Assembly (NCBI GenBank): GCA_003013855.2
Contig: ML058386.1
Coordinates: 496,001-560,000, forward strand
Direction: 5' to 3'
From: Liriodendron chinense
Taxonomy: Eukaryota; Streptophyta; Magnoliopsida; Magnoliales; Magnoliaceae
Length of the DNA: 64,000 nt
Position 1 is the first letter of the stretch; every line of letters begins with the position of its first letter. The position numbers and the translations under genes are program-made. The notes beneath the pieces were generated by a model that saw only the letters and a program-made list of their open reading frames with translations, was not told where the DNA came from and did not search any database. Below, piece after piece: positions 10,494 through 22,629 of the stretch.

Positions 10494-12563
10494 TGTTCGC
10501 TCGCCTCAAGTGCAAGGCTGCGATGTAGTAATAATCTCGGTAAGACCGAGGTCAATCCACAGGGAAGGAAGTAAACAATTCCAACTATCCTAATAACTAG
10601 AATCAAAGAGGTTTGTGAAATTGATTTTTAACATAAAATAGAAAATCTAATAATGAAAAGATAACTAGAGCATCAAGGATTCACTTATAGCTCTTCTTAG
10701 ATGCATAATTCGCTATGGTTTCTTACTTTCTCAACTAGAATCGACATTCCTGTCTATCTAGTCGGATGATAGAGCTGTTAAACCAAACAGTCTGTCATAT
10801 GTAAGTTCTATGCATAGGATTCACTCAATGTAGGCTGAGCTGAGCATGCTCAATTGCATAGGTCATTCCCCTTTCCTATAAGTCTAGTTCACAATCATAA
10901 TCATCCTCAAGTCCTCTCACAAGACAAGGCTAGATCAGGATTTGAACTGGATTTAAATCACAAGCACAGTCCATACATATTCCAGAAAAATAGAAAAATA
11001 GAACTTTGGTAGGAAGTCCCTTCATGAAGAGCTTAGTACTAGAGCGCACTCCGATTCCTCAGATCATACAGGTCTAGACCGTTGCAAACGAATTAAGAGG
11101 CTAAGTAATTCATCCAAACATCCGTGAGTCATCACAAGACTAAGAAAAATTACTTAAAAACTTGTATAAACTTCAAACCTTAGTTCATAATCATGAAAAC
11201 CAATCTTAAAACCAATAAAACGAATTAAACAATCTAAGAAAACTATAAGGTTCACCTCTTAGCTCTAGCTAAGAGATTAGCTAATAAAAAGCATATTAAA
11301 AACTAGAACTAGAACTAAGAAAAGGAAGAAAAACTAGTTGGAGGAGGCTAGGAAGCCTCCTATGACTTGAACTCCTTGCTCCCCACGTCCTTGGTTGCCC
11401 TGGAATAGAAGAGAGCACCTCCTTTTATAGTGCAGCACTAGTACAGCAACATAGCAGAATTTGTTTCGCTTGGTACGGCTTAACCAATGGTCGGATTGCC
11501 TTTAAATTTGATTTGTAGCTTCCTTGTAATGTGATCTTCCTCATAGATGATTTAGATTTCCAAGATTATCCTCTGAATGGGCCCACCAATCACATCACCG
11601 GCCGCCTCTCAAAATCGCGCACTTCGGGTACCTTCAGAACCAGTCATCTTGCTTTCAACGCTCCGGAGTGTACAGAGGTCAGATTGATCTCAAATTTTAA
11701 ACATGAGTAGAAAACTTCCTTCTCTACATGATAGACGGATTAGATTGTCCAAAACAATCTCAAAATGTGGTCCGAAAATTAGAACAATTAGGGCTTTTAT
11801 AAACTCTGCGTAGTTGGAGCTTTCTGGATGGTCCATCTTTCTTCTACCGGTACGATCAAACCACACACCCTTTTGATCTGAAAATTTTGTGGTTATTCAT
11901 ATATGGATGTGGTCTAAAAGATGGTCAAAGTAGATTTTTCATATCCTCAATGAGGGGCCACCTGGACTGGCCCAGAGTGGAACAGCGAAATCTGAAACTT
12001 TCTGGATAGTTCGTATTGTTTTGGTCACCACGATCAATCCGTAACTCCGATCGATACGAAACCACTTGGGTTAGTTCGGCGTCGAGTTCCTCTTCGACAT
12101 GGATTGTTGGATTTCCAAATATCATCAAGATCGGCCCAGAAAACTGGTCCGAAAAACCAGGTGCGGGAATACATTGCTGTTTTAGAATCTGGAATCTGAA
12201 ACTTGCATGGCCGACCGGTCACGACCGGTCGGACAGGGCTGGCCGACCGGTCACGACCGGTCAGGCCCTCTTTGGCATTACTCCAGCAAGCATGGCCGAC
12301 CGGTCAAGACCAGTCGTTCTCTTTTTCTTCTTGTTTTCTTCCTTTCTTTCTTCTATTTTCTTCTTTCTTTGCTTCCTTCTTCCTTCAGCCCTCCTTGGGT
12401 CTTCATCCAAGGTTCTAAATCAGCTCTTTTGGTCATCAATTGGGCAAAGTAACTCTCATTCCTACAACCACAAAACATGTATTTGATTAGTCTTTAAATT
12501 ATGAAAACCATGCATAATGAGTGATGAATTGGGGTTAAAATATGCACAATTAAGAGCTCAACA
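10494..12563 (-). repeat. A3 3' LTR
   Basis: Minus strand TGTTGAGCT to GGCGAGCGAACA, 2,070 bp. TATA box at 11421-11430, downstream hairpin at 11255-11276, palindrome array at about 12207-12320. It has one palindrome unit fewer than the 5' LTR and few other differences. About 0.75 kb between array and TATA box is absent from the shorter LTRs such as A6. Confidence 0.9.
11421..11430 (-). promoter_or_regulatory. A3 3' LTR TATA box
   Basis: CTATAAAAGG on the minus strand. Confidence 0.65.
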
Positions 12564-12576
12564 CACCCCCCAACCA
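12564..12576 (-). other. A3 polypurine tract
   Basis: TGGTTGGGGGGTG on the minus strand, touching the LTR start. Confidence 0.8.
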
Positions 12577-13682
12577 GCATTTTGCTAGTCCCGAGCAAAA
12601 CATGCGTGAAACAAGTTTCATTCTCCAAATCCAATTCTCCTCTAGAAACTATTCTTCTATACATTCCAAGACACACAAGCATAAAAATCAGAGAAATTAG
12701 GTGATAGAAGTTAAAACCTTAAACTCTTAGAACATAATAAGTATTTATATGAAATTTCCACTGATTGATTGATAAATAGAAGAACTTGAACAAATTCACC
12801 CTAGTGTGCATAGTGAAAGTTCATCTCATGAGTTTCTGGGCTCATCTTCATCATAGATCAACTAAACTATGGATTTCAAGGTGCACAGAGCAACAACAAG
12901 CCTATGACAGGAATTTGTCTTACCGTCCTTCCGACGACTTTCACACTACGTCCCATTTCCAGCTTTGGTTACGGGTAGACCATCCCCCGGTTGGTAGTAG
13001 GTAGCCCTAATCGAAATTTTCCACCATTTTTCCATCATTCCCAATTTCATCCTTCCTTTTCCTTTTTCTTTTTAAATTAGATAGGATTTTTAGAAATCCA
13101 TATCTTTCGTTATTTTCCCATGGACAAGGATGGACAAAGTACCCCGGCTTGGTTTCTCAACACCTTAAATCAAAGTATAGTTAATCCACAAATCACATAA
13201 TCCTTTCAACCCATGAAAATCGTGTAATGTGAACTAGGTGTAAAAGTGTTCAAATTTTCTATCACTCACATAAATAGGGGAATTCACATATAAAACCATT
13301 ATATTAAAAGAAATTCAAAGCTTGCAACATCATTCACTTCGTATATCCTCTTCTTATACTCGTATCATCTTGAATGCATAGAAACAACGTTTTCCAAAAG
13401 AGTTTTGAATTTTAGAAAAATCGAAAATTTTCTACATAATTGCTCGAAATGTCACAAAAGCTAGTAGATTCATCTAAGGAATCTCACCCCCCAACCAAAA
13501 TCTTACATTGTCCTCAATGTAATAAGATATGCAATATGCATGACATGAGAGCAATGACACAAAACAAAGGAGAGTGAGAACGAGAGTACCTGAGGTAGCA
13601 AGTTGATCAATTCTAGCATCTTCCATTGTCTCAATGAGACTTATTCAATCCTAAATGCAGAAAGAAATCCTAACCTACCTAC
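12577..13682 (-). other. A3 noncoding 3' block
   Basis: Holds the TTTTGCT/AGCAAAA hairpin near 12585-12605, the conserved structured stretch at about 12888-13130 and the internal polypurine tract copy at 13484-13500. A short frame at about 13480-13645 (MEDARIDQL..., then hydrophobic) overlaps that copy; I do not annotate it as a gene. Confidence 0.7.
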
Positions 13683-15301
13683 CTACCTTTGATTAGTCTG
13701 ATCGACTACATGATCAAATTTGAGCAGGATCTTCATGAATTTCAATAGGTTTCTCATGAGGACCATCCAAAGTCCTGCTCGAATGTATACATGTGTGCGT
13801 TTCTTCATGAAAGTCCAATCATAGTATGCACCACACGCATGTAAGGAGGAGATAAGAGCAGCAAAAAGATATCTCCTCAAGTTCTGAATTGGGTTGTAAT
13901 TGATTAAAAACGGGTCCTCCCAATCAGAATTTTCAATGGGTTGAAGAACCCATGATGGTGGAGAGACATTCATTAAGTATTTTTCAGTTTGGATTGTCTC
14001 CTCCACAAATTCAGATTTGCATGGTGCTTCCGCAAACCATGGTAAAGAGTGTAAATTAGTGGAATGGTGTTCTTCAGGCACCGACACCATGTCTAACAAA
14101 CTATCCAACTCCTTAATCATCTCATCATTCAGATCATAGGGGTGGGTCATGCATTCCTTTAGGAAATCGAGAGAGTCGAATGAAGGGTCCTCGTTCTCCC
14201 TAAGTGATTGAGGAAATTCTGTTTCAAGGGTAAGGAATTCCTCCTCTATAGAGGGGAGGTCTTCCAAAGAAAAATTTTCAGATTCAGTGGTAAGCACATC
14301 ATCTAGCATTGGTTGATCTTTTGAAATTCCAGGTTGTGCCACCCCATCATCCAAAGAAACAGAATTTTCAACCCAAGGGAGTTCTTCCACAATAGAATCC
14401 GGCATGTATTGTTGGTGGAAGGACTCAAAAATATCGACTTCGGCCATCTCTCTAGCAAGAATATCTTCCGATGACTCAAAAACATTCAGCCCTTTGGAAG
14501 AAGAAATCATGGACTCACAATCATCCTTCAAACCCTCATTGTAGGCAATCAAACTATCACTTTCAGATTTTGCAGATTCCTCGGGTTCGTCAACCGTCCT
14601 TAAAATCTCTTCATCATTCAAATAGGAATAGCTAAAAGAGATATTTGATTCACCATAATCGATGGTAATGGTGGGATCACTGAGATCTACATCCCTTAGA
14701 AGTTTAGTCATTAAATCTAGAGAAGGTTGGGTTTGGATAGCCTCATCCTCCTCATTGTTGGGGATTGATTCGGTGTTCCCAATGTTGGGTTCAATATTTT
14801 GAGATGGCGAGAGGTTTTGTATGCATTGCTCAGTTATTTCCATACACTCTCGCAGTGTATCCTCAAGAGTTCGTGTCGGTTGAGGATCATGAGAAAGAAA
14901 CTCTTGAGGATAATTGTTGGCATCCATGGTTGGCTCATCCTCCATTGGACTAGAGGTGTGAGGACTCTCTCGATGAAGACCATACGTGTTATATGACGAA
15001 GACTGATAAGATGGTTGATAAGCATAACCATACAAGTGATCACGCAATGTCTTCACCGGTTGGTCATTACTCCCCCGGTCATTTTTCTTATTCCTACCTC
15101 CTGTTAAACTTGGTGGGATACTCATGTTATTTTCAACCCAATAATCACGTAGCGTCTTACGTTGGAGGGTAGTGGAGGTTGATTTACTCTCAGAATAATA
15201 CTTTGCTTAAATTGGTTCCAATCATAAAGAGTTTTGATTCCATGGTCTGTCATCTCATCTTCCAAAAGGTATGCATAAGCACCACACTTCCAATCAGCCA
15301 T
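13683..15301 (-). pseudogene. A3 acidic linker/C-module ORF, one frameshift near the start
   Basis: The open part is 480 codons (13683-15125). Homology to the A10 ORF extends upstream to a Met at 15299-15301 (MADW...GAYAYLLEDE), but a one- or two-base change near 15200 breaks the frame, giving about 540 codons originally. No catalytic motif is visible. After the tyrosine-rich N-terminus come long Asp/Glu/Ser stretches (LEDTLRECMEITEQC, SLEDLPSIEEEFL, ECMTHPYDLNDEMIKELDSLLD). The C-terminal module is ENSDWEDPFL, RRYLFAALISS and THVYIRAGLWMVLMRNLLKF. The middle resembles the region between protease and RT in A6 (LETCLAHVMDSKDPIISEIV). It is the only ORF of the element. Function unknown. Confidence 0.75.
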
Positions 15302-15542
15302 AATGAGATTTTAAAGAGTTGGAACTACCCTAATCTAGAAAAAAGAACAAAAAGAAGGGAGATGGAGAGATGTTACCCAATAAAGCGAGATATATGTCAG
15401 CAACAATGTCCTACAAAATCCAACAAAAAATTGTTAGTAATCTAGAAAAAAAATCAGAAAATCTTCTTCTATAAAAACTGAAAATCCTACCTAACTAAGA
15501 CTACTCTATAGTTACTAGAACAATTAGAACCGTTTAACCTCT
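15302..15542 (-). other. A3 5' leader
   Basis: Between primer site and ORF; A/T rich, no ORF. It resembles the A10 leader. Confidence 0.6.
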
Positions 15543-15560
15543 TCCCCGGCAACGGCGCCA
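15543..15560 (-). other. A3 primer binding site (tRNA-Asp)
   Basis: TGGCGCCGTTGCCGGGGA on the minus strand, an 18-base complement to the 3' end of plant tRNA-Asp, the usual Athila primer. Confidence 0.88.
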
Positions 15561-15566
15561 AAAACT

Positions 15567-17669
15567 TGTTCGCTCGCCTCAAGTGCAAGGCTGCGATGTA
15601 GTAATAATCTCGGTAAGACCGAGGTCGATCCACAGGGAAGGAAGTAAACAATTCCAACTATCCTAATAACTAGAATCAAAGAGGTTTGTGAAATTGATTT
15701 TTAACATAAAATAGAAAATCTAATAATGAAAAGATAACTAGAGCATCAAGGATTCACTTATAGCTCTTCTTAGATGCATAATTCGCTATGGTTTCTTACT
15801 TTCTCAACTAGAATCGACATTCCTGTCTATCTAGTCGGATGATAGAGCTGTTAAACCAAACAGTCTGTCATATGTAAGTTCTATGCATAGGATTCACTCA
15901 ATGTAGGCTGAGCTGAGCATGCTCAATTGCATAGGTCATTCCCCTTTCCTATAAGTCTAGTTCACAATCATAATCATCCTCAAGTCCTCTCACAAGACAA
16001 GGCTAGATCAGGATTTGAACTGGATTTAAATCACAAGCACAGTCCATACATATTCCAGAAAAACAGAAAAATAGAACTTTGGTAGGAAGTCCCTTCATGA
16101 AGAGCTTAGTACTAGAGCGCACTCCGATTCCTCAGATCATACAGGTCTAGACCGTTGCAAACGAATTAAGAGGCTAAGTAATTCATCCAAACATCCGTGA
16201 GTCATCACAAGACTAAGAAAAATTACTTAAAAACTTGTATAAACTTCAAACCTTAGTTCATAATCATGAAAACCAATCTTAAAACCAATAAAACGAATTA
16301 AACAATCTAAGAAAACTATAAGGTTCACCTCTTAGCTCTAGCTAAGAGATTAGCTAATAAAATGCATATTAAAAACTAGAACTAGAACTAAGAAAAGGAA
16401 GAAAAACTAGCTGGAGGAGGCTAGGAAGCCTCCTATGACTTGAACTCCTTGCTCCCCACGTCCTTGGTTGCCCTGGAATAGAAGAGAGCACCTCCTTTTA
16501 TAGTGCAGCACTAGTACAGCAACATAGCAGAATTTGTTTCGCTTGGTACGGCTTAACCAATGGTCGGATTGCCTTTAAATTTGATTTGTAGCTTCCTTGT
16601 AATGTGATATTCCTCATAGATGATTTAGATTTCCAAGATTATCCTCTGAATGGGCCCACCAATCACATCACCGACCGCCTCTCAAAATCGCGCACTTCGG
16701 GTACCTTCAGAACCAGTCATCTTGCTTTCAACGCTCCGGAGTGTACAGAGGTCGGATTGATCTCAAATTCTGAACATGAGTAGAAAACTTCCTTCTCTAC
16801 ATGATAGATGGATTAGATTGTCCAAAACGATCTCAGAACGTGGTCCGAAAATTAGAACAATTAGGGCTTTTATAAACTCTGCGCAGTTGAAGCTTTCTGG
16901 ATGGTCCATCTTTCTTCAACCGGTACGATCAAACCACACACCCTTTTGATTTGAAACTTTTGTGGTTATTCATATATGGATGTGGTCTAAAAGATGGTCA
17001 AAGTAGATTTTCATATCCTCAATGAGGGGCCACCTGGACCGGCCCAGAGTGGAACAGCGAAATCTGAAACTTTCTGGACAGTTCGTATTGTTTTGGTCAC
17101 CACGATCAATCCGCAACTCCGATCGACACGAAACCACTTGGGTTAGTTCGGCGTCGAGTTCCTCTTCGACATGGATGTGTTGGATTTCTAAATATCATCA
17201 AGATTGGCCTAGAAAACTGGTCCGAAAAACCAGGTGCGGGAATACATTGCTGTTTTAGAATCTGGAATCTGAAACTTGCATGGCCGACCGGTCACGACCG
17301 GTCGGACAGGGCTGGCCGACCGGTCAGGACCGGTCAGGCCCTCTTTGGCATTACTCCAGCAAGCATGGCCGACCGGTCAAGACCGGTCGGACTTCCTTGG
17401 CCGACCGGTCAAGACCGGTCGGTCTCTTTTTCTTCTTGTTTTCTTCCTTTCTTTCTTCTATTTTCTTCTTTCTTTGCTTCCTTCTTCCTTCAGCCCTCCT
17501 TGGGTCTTCATCCAAGGTTCTAAATCAGCTCTTTTGGTCATCAATTGGGCAAAGTAACTCTCATTCCTACAACCACAAACACATGTATTTGATTAGTCTT
17601 TAAATTATGAAAACCATGCATAATGAGTGATGAATTGGGGTTAAAATATGCACAATTAAGAGCTCAACA
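15567..17669 (-). repeat. A3 5' LTR
   Basis: 2,103 bp, nearly identical to the 3' LTR apart from scattered substitutions and one extra palindrome unit (about 17389-17425). TATA box at 16494-16503, hairpin at 16328-16349, array 17280-17425. Confidence 0.9.
16494..16503 (-). promoter_or_regulatory. A3 5' LTR TATA box
   Basis: CTATAAAAGG on the minus strand; this copy would drive A3 transcription. Confidence 0.65.
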
Positions 17670-17674
17670 ACCCC
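17670..17674. other. A3 target site duplication, right copy
   Basis: ACCCC, matching 10489-10493. The next bases continue the A2 polypurine tract. Confidence 0.85.
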
Positions 17675-18790
17675 CCAACCAGCATTTTGCTAGTCCCGAG
17701 CAAAACATACGTGAAACAAATCAAACTTTTTAAAACTAACTCTCTCTCGAAAACTATGCTCCTATAAACTCCAAAACATATGAGTACAAAATTCAGAAAA
17801 ACTCAGTGACAAAAATTGAAATCTTAAACTCCCTAAACATAATGAGTGTTTCACATAGAATTCCCACCGATCGATTGATAAATAGAAGAATCTGAACGAG
17901 TATAATCTAGTGTGCATGGTGAAAGTTCATCTTATGAATTTTCAGGATTACCTTCTTCATAGACTAGCGAAACTAGAGATATAGAAGTGTACAGATCACC
18001 CAAATGCCTATGACAAGAATTTGCCTTACCATTCCTTCGACGACTTTCACACTACTTCCCATTTCCAGCTTTGGTTACGGGTAGACCATCCCCTAGTTGG
18101 TAATAGGTAGCCATTTTCAGAATTTATCAACAAATATTCAATAATAATCAATTTTTCTATTCACTATAATCATATATAGGATTTTTAGAAATTCATATCT
18201 TCCATTCTTTTTCTTACTTCACATGAACAAGGATGGACAAAGTTTCCCAGCTTGGTTCCTCAACACCTTAAATCTCAGTCTAGCCAATTTACAAATCTAC
18301 ATAATCTCTTCAATCCATGAGAATCGTGTAATGTGGACTAGACTCAAAAGTGTTCAAACTTTCTATCGATTATAAAAAATAGGGGAATTCATATAGAAAA
18401 CTATCATATTACAGGTAATTCATTGATGTCAAAATTAATCGCTTCATCTATCTTCCTTTCATACTCATAACATATTAAGTGCACAAAAAGAAAGTTTTCC
18501 AAGAGAGTTTTGAATTTAGAAAAATAAAAAAAATCTCTTCATAATTGCTCGAAATGTCACAAAAACCCATAAATTCATCTTAGGAATCTCATCCCCCAAC
18601 CAAAATCTTACATTGTCCTCAATGTAACAACATATGCAATATACAAGACATGAGAGCAATGAAATAAAATAAAGGAGAGTGAGAACGAGAGTACCTGAGG
18701 CAGGAAGTTGATCAATTCTAGCATCTTCCATTGTCTCCATGAGACTTATTCAATCCTAAATGCAGAAAAAATAAATTATAACCTACCTAC
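17670..18790 (-). other. A2 polypurine tract and noncoding 3' block
   Basis: Continues A2 from 10488-10493: polypurine tract, TTTTGCT/AGCAAAA hairpin, structured stretch (about 18000-18230, more diverged than in the other copies, its CCGTC/GACGG stem broken), internal polypurine tract copy near 18594. No gene seen. Confidence 0.7.
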
Positions 18791-18871
18791 CTACCTTTGA
18801 TTAGTCCAATCAACTACATGATCAACTTTGAGCAGGATCTTCATGAATTTCATCAAATTTCTCATGAGGAC
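18791..18871 (-). pseudogene. A2 acidic ORF, last 26 codons
   Basis: Reads as the end of the shared C-terminal module (MRNL...KFMKILL...DHVVDWTNQR, stop). The rest is cut off by A4, whose LTR starts at 18872; the left flank AGGAC is the candidate target site. Confidence 0.6.
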
Positions 18872-20217
18872 TATTCGATCGCCTCAAGTGTAAGGCTTGC
18901 GAGGTAGTAATAATTATCGATAAGACCGAGGTCGATTTATAGGGAAAGAGGTAGACAATTCCAACTACTCTAATAACTAGAATCTAAGAAGTTTAGGAAA
19001 ATAATTTTTCACATAAAATAGAAAAATCTAAAAATAAGAAGAACCAGAGCATCAAGGATCCACTTGTAGTAGTTCAATACCAATTCATTCATCCAAGCAC
19101 AACACAATTAGAATCAAAGTCCTATCTCTCATCTAATTGGAGGATATAATATTCAAGCACAAACAGTCCCACTTAAATTTGGAAATCAGATTTCTAGTTT
19201 TAATGAAGCACATAGAACTTGAACTTTTACCTTTCAGAGTAACAGCCGTGCCAATAGACTATGGCATGCTCAAGGGTTATTACAATTCGAATTCAAACAA
19301 CCCAATCATGGTAATCTTAGGGAATTGCAAGGAACTCATGTCTGGACTACACAAACTCTCACAAAACTTCTAAAAATCTAAACTTTATTCAAACTAGAAC
19401 TTGAAAATTCATAAATAAGTAAAGGGTACTTGAAGAAACGAATTAAAGCATTGAAACAAACTACAAACTTCACCTCTTAGTTCTAGCTAAGAGATTAGTT
19501 AAAAGAAAGCATTAAAAACTAGAAACTAGAACTAGAAGAAGAAAAAAACTAGTTGTAGGAGGCTAGGAAGCCTCCTAAGTCTTGATCTCTTTACTCCCCA
19601 CGTTGCTAGATGCCTTAGGAAGAGAGTGGATGTGTCCTTTTATAGAATAATGCGAAAGATTTCAGATTGCGCAAGGAATCACAGAGCTGCGCAGACAAAA
19701 CAAAGCTTTGTTACGCAGCCGACCGGTCGGACAACCAGTCTGAGCTCATGGATGACCGGTCGAATGACCGGTCGTAAAATGTCAAAAACTGTCTAGTGAC
19801 TTTTTAGAATTTCCTCCCCCTCTCTGTTGAGTGCTCGATCATTTTGACGACCGGTTTGAGTGATGGCCGACCGGTCTGTCTTGGTCCAGTGATATGTACA
19901 GCAATGGGAGGTCACTGTTGAAGTGCTGACCGGTCAGATGGCCGGTCTTGTGCCTTGACAGATCGGTCGGACGACTGGTCTTCAGTGCAGAGTGTTGCAC
20001 TTCTTCCATATCTCTTTTGCTTCTTTCTTCCATCCTTTGGCACTTGGTTCTTTGATCTTTAATGTACCTACAGTGATCTTCTTAGCCTTAAATCAATGAA
20101 ATCTCTGCCTCGCTCCTACAATCACAAATCATGCATTAGATTGGTCTTTTAAGCATGCAAACCATGCATATAATGTGATGTAATGGGTTAGTAAATGTAT
20201 AAATTAGAGGTTCAACA
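18872..20217 (-). repeat. A4 3' LTR
   Basis: 1,346 bp, with a degenerate start (TATTCGATCGCC in plus orientation for TGTTCGCTCGCC) and an end in GGTTCAACA. TATA box near 19635-19644, hairpin 19473-19494, diverged palindrome array about 19718-19985. Confidence 0.82.
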
Positions 20218-21347
20218 CACCCCCCAACCAGCATTTTGCTAGTCCCGAGCAAAACATGCCAGAAACAAGTTCAAATCTTCAAAATCAAACACTCCTTCAG
20301 AAACTATGCTTCTATCCATTCCATGACATACAAGTGTAAAAATAAGAAAAATTAGGTCATAGAAGTTGAAACCTTAAACTCTCAAAACATAATAAGTGAT
20401 CATATGAAATTTTCGCTGATTGATTGATAAATAGAAAAACTTCAACAATTTTAATCTAGTGTGCATAGTGATGGCTCATCTCATGAGTTTACGGAATCAT
20501 CTTCTTCATAGATCAACTAAACTATAGATCTCAAGGTGTACAGATCAACAACAAGCCTATGACAGGAATTTGCCTTACTGTCCTTCTAATGGCATTCACA
20601 CTACGTCTCATTTTCGGATTTGATTATGGGTAGACCATCCCCGGTTGGTAATAGGTAGCCCTTTTTGGAATTTTCCACCATATTTTTAATCATTCCCATA
20701 TTTTCATCCTTCCTTTACTCTTTTTTCATATATTAGATAGGATTTTTAGAAATCCATATCTTTCGTTATTTTCTAACGGACAAGGATGGACAAAGTACCC
20801 CGGCTTGGTTCCTCAACACCTCAAATCTAAGTCTAGCTAATCCACAAATCTACATAATCCTTTCAAACCATGAGAATCGTGTAATGTGAACTAGGTGTAA
20901 AAGTGTTCAAATTTTCTATCAATCATATAAATAGGGGAATTCACATATAAAACTATTATATTAAAGGTAGTTTAAGACTTTCAACATTTCTCACTTCGTA
21001 TTTCCTTTTCTTATACTAGTATCATCCCGAATGCATAGAGTGCATAGAAACAAAGTTTTCCAAAAGAGTTTTAAATTTTAGAAAAATCGAAAATTTTCTA
21101 CATACAATGCTCGAAATGTTATAGAACACTAGATGCATGTAGGAATCTCACCCCCCAAACAAATTTTGCATTGTCCTCAATGTAAAAAGATATGCAGTAA
21201 GCAATACATGAGAGCAATGAAATAAAACAAAGGAGAGTGAGAACGAGAGTACCTAAGGGAGCAAATTGATCAATTCTAGCATCTTTCGTTGTCTCGATGA
21301 GACTTATTCAATCTTAAATGCAGAAAAATAGATCCTAACCAACCTAC
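20218..21347 (-). other. A4 polypurine tract and noncoding 3' block
   Basis: Polypurine tract at 20218-20230, structured stretch about 20555-20790, internal polypurine copy near 21150 (one base changed). No gene seen. Confidence 0.7.
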
Positions 21348-22629
21348 CTACCTTTGATTAGTTTGATCGACTACATGATCAAATTTGAGCAGGATATTCA
21401 TGAATTTCAATAAATTTCTCATGAGGACCATCCAAAGTCCTGCTCGATAGTAAACATGGGTGCTTGTCTTCATTGAAGTCCAATATTTATGTGCCCCACA
21501 TGCATGATAGGAGTAGATAAGAGCAGCAAAAACATACCTCCTCAAATTCTGATCTGGGTTATGATTGATTAAAACCGGGTCCTCCTAATCAGAATTTTCA
21601 ATGGGCTGAAGGACACATGATGGTGGAGAGACATTCATCAATTTTTCATTGGTTAAAGTTATCTCCTCCACAATTTCAGAATTGCATGGTGCTTTCATAA
21701 ACAATGGTAAAGAGTGTAAATTAGTGGAATTGTGTTCTTCAGGCACCGACACCGTGTCTAACAAACTATCCAACTCCTTAATCATCTCATCATCAAGATT
21801 ATAAGAGTGGGCCAAGCATTCCTCTAGCAAATCGAGATAGTCGGATGAAGGGACTTCGTCCTCCTTTAATGATTGAAGAAATTCTGTTTCAATGGTAAGG
21901 AATTCCTCCTCTATAAAGAGGAGGTCTTCCAAGGGAAATTCTTCAGATTTAGTGGTAAGCACATCATCTAACATTGGTTGATCTTTTAAAATTTCAGATT
22001 GTGTCACCTCATCATCCAAAGGAACAGAATTTTCAATCAAAGTGAGGTCTACCAGAATAGAATTTGGCATGTGTTGTCGGTGAAAGGACTCAAAAAGATC
22101 AACTTCGACCATCTCTTTAGCATGCATATCCTCTAAAGACTCATAATCATAGGTTCATAAGCATCTATCGAACCCTCATTGTTAGTAACCCCACTATCGC
22201 TTTCAAATTTTATAGATTCCTCAGGATCGTCAACCGCCATTGAAATCTCTTCATTATTAAGTTCAAAGCGTCCAAAAGAGATAGTGGACTCACCATAATT
22301 GATGATGACATTGGGATCATCGAAATCAATTTCCTCTAAAAGTCTATTCATTAAATCCAAAGAAGGTGGGGCTTGAGTAGCCCCATCCTCCTCATTAGAA
22401 GAGATTAATTTGATGCCCCCAAATTCTGGCTCAACATCTTCACAAGCTTGCGAGTAAGCTTGATTTAATTGTTCATCTACATACTCTTTCCATATTTTCT
22501 CAAGTATTTGGGTATACATGTCATCACAAGAGGAAGACGTTTTAGGGTGATTGTTAATAACCACGGTTGGTTCTTCCCTTAAACAAGGAGAATTGAGGTT
22601 TCCCGAATTAAGACCGAACGCATTGTAGC
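21348..22629 (-). pseudogene. A4 acidic linker/C-module ORF, broken
   Basis: Three open pieces (21348-21545, 21585-22127 and 22133-22629) align end to end with the A10 ORF. The breaks are a TGG to TAG change at the Trp of the DWEDP motif (21585-21587) and a deletion with frameshift near 22130-22140. The N-terminal 100 or so codons are missing at the LTR junction. The C-module remains readable as THVYYRAGLWMVLMRNLLKF. Confidence 0.7.

Larger units (their letters stand above)
10494..17669 (-). mobile_element. A3: complete non-autonomous Athila-type element
   Basis: Two LTRs of about 2.1 kb, a perfect tRNA-Asp primer site, one long acidic ORF, a noncoding 3' block and a polypurine tract, flanked by ACCCC on both sides. 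There is no gag, protease, RT or integrase. It must have been mobilised by proteins of another element. It sits in A2 at the polypurine tract/LTR junction. Confidence 0.9.

Noticed and set aside
15543..15560. tRNA-Asp gene fragment
   Set aside because: Only the 18-base complement of the tRNA end, placed exactly after an LTR; it is a primer site.
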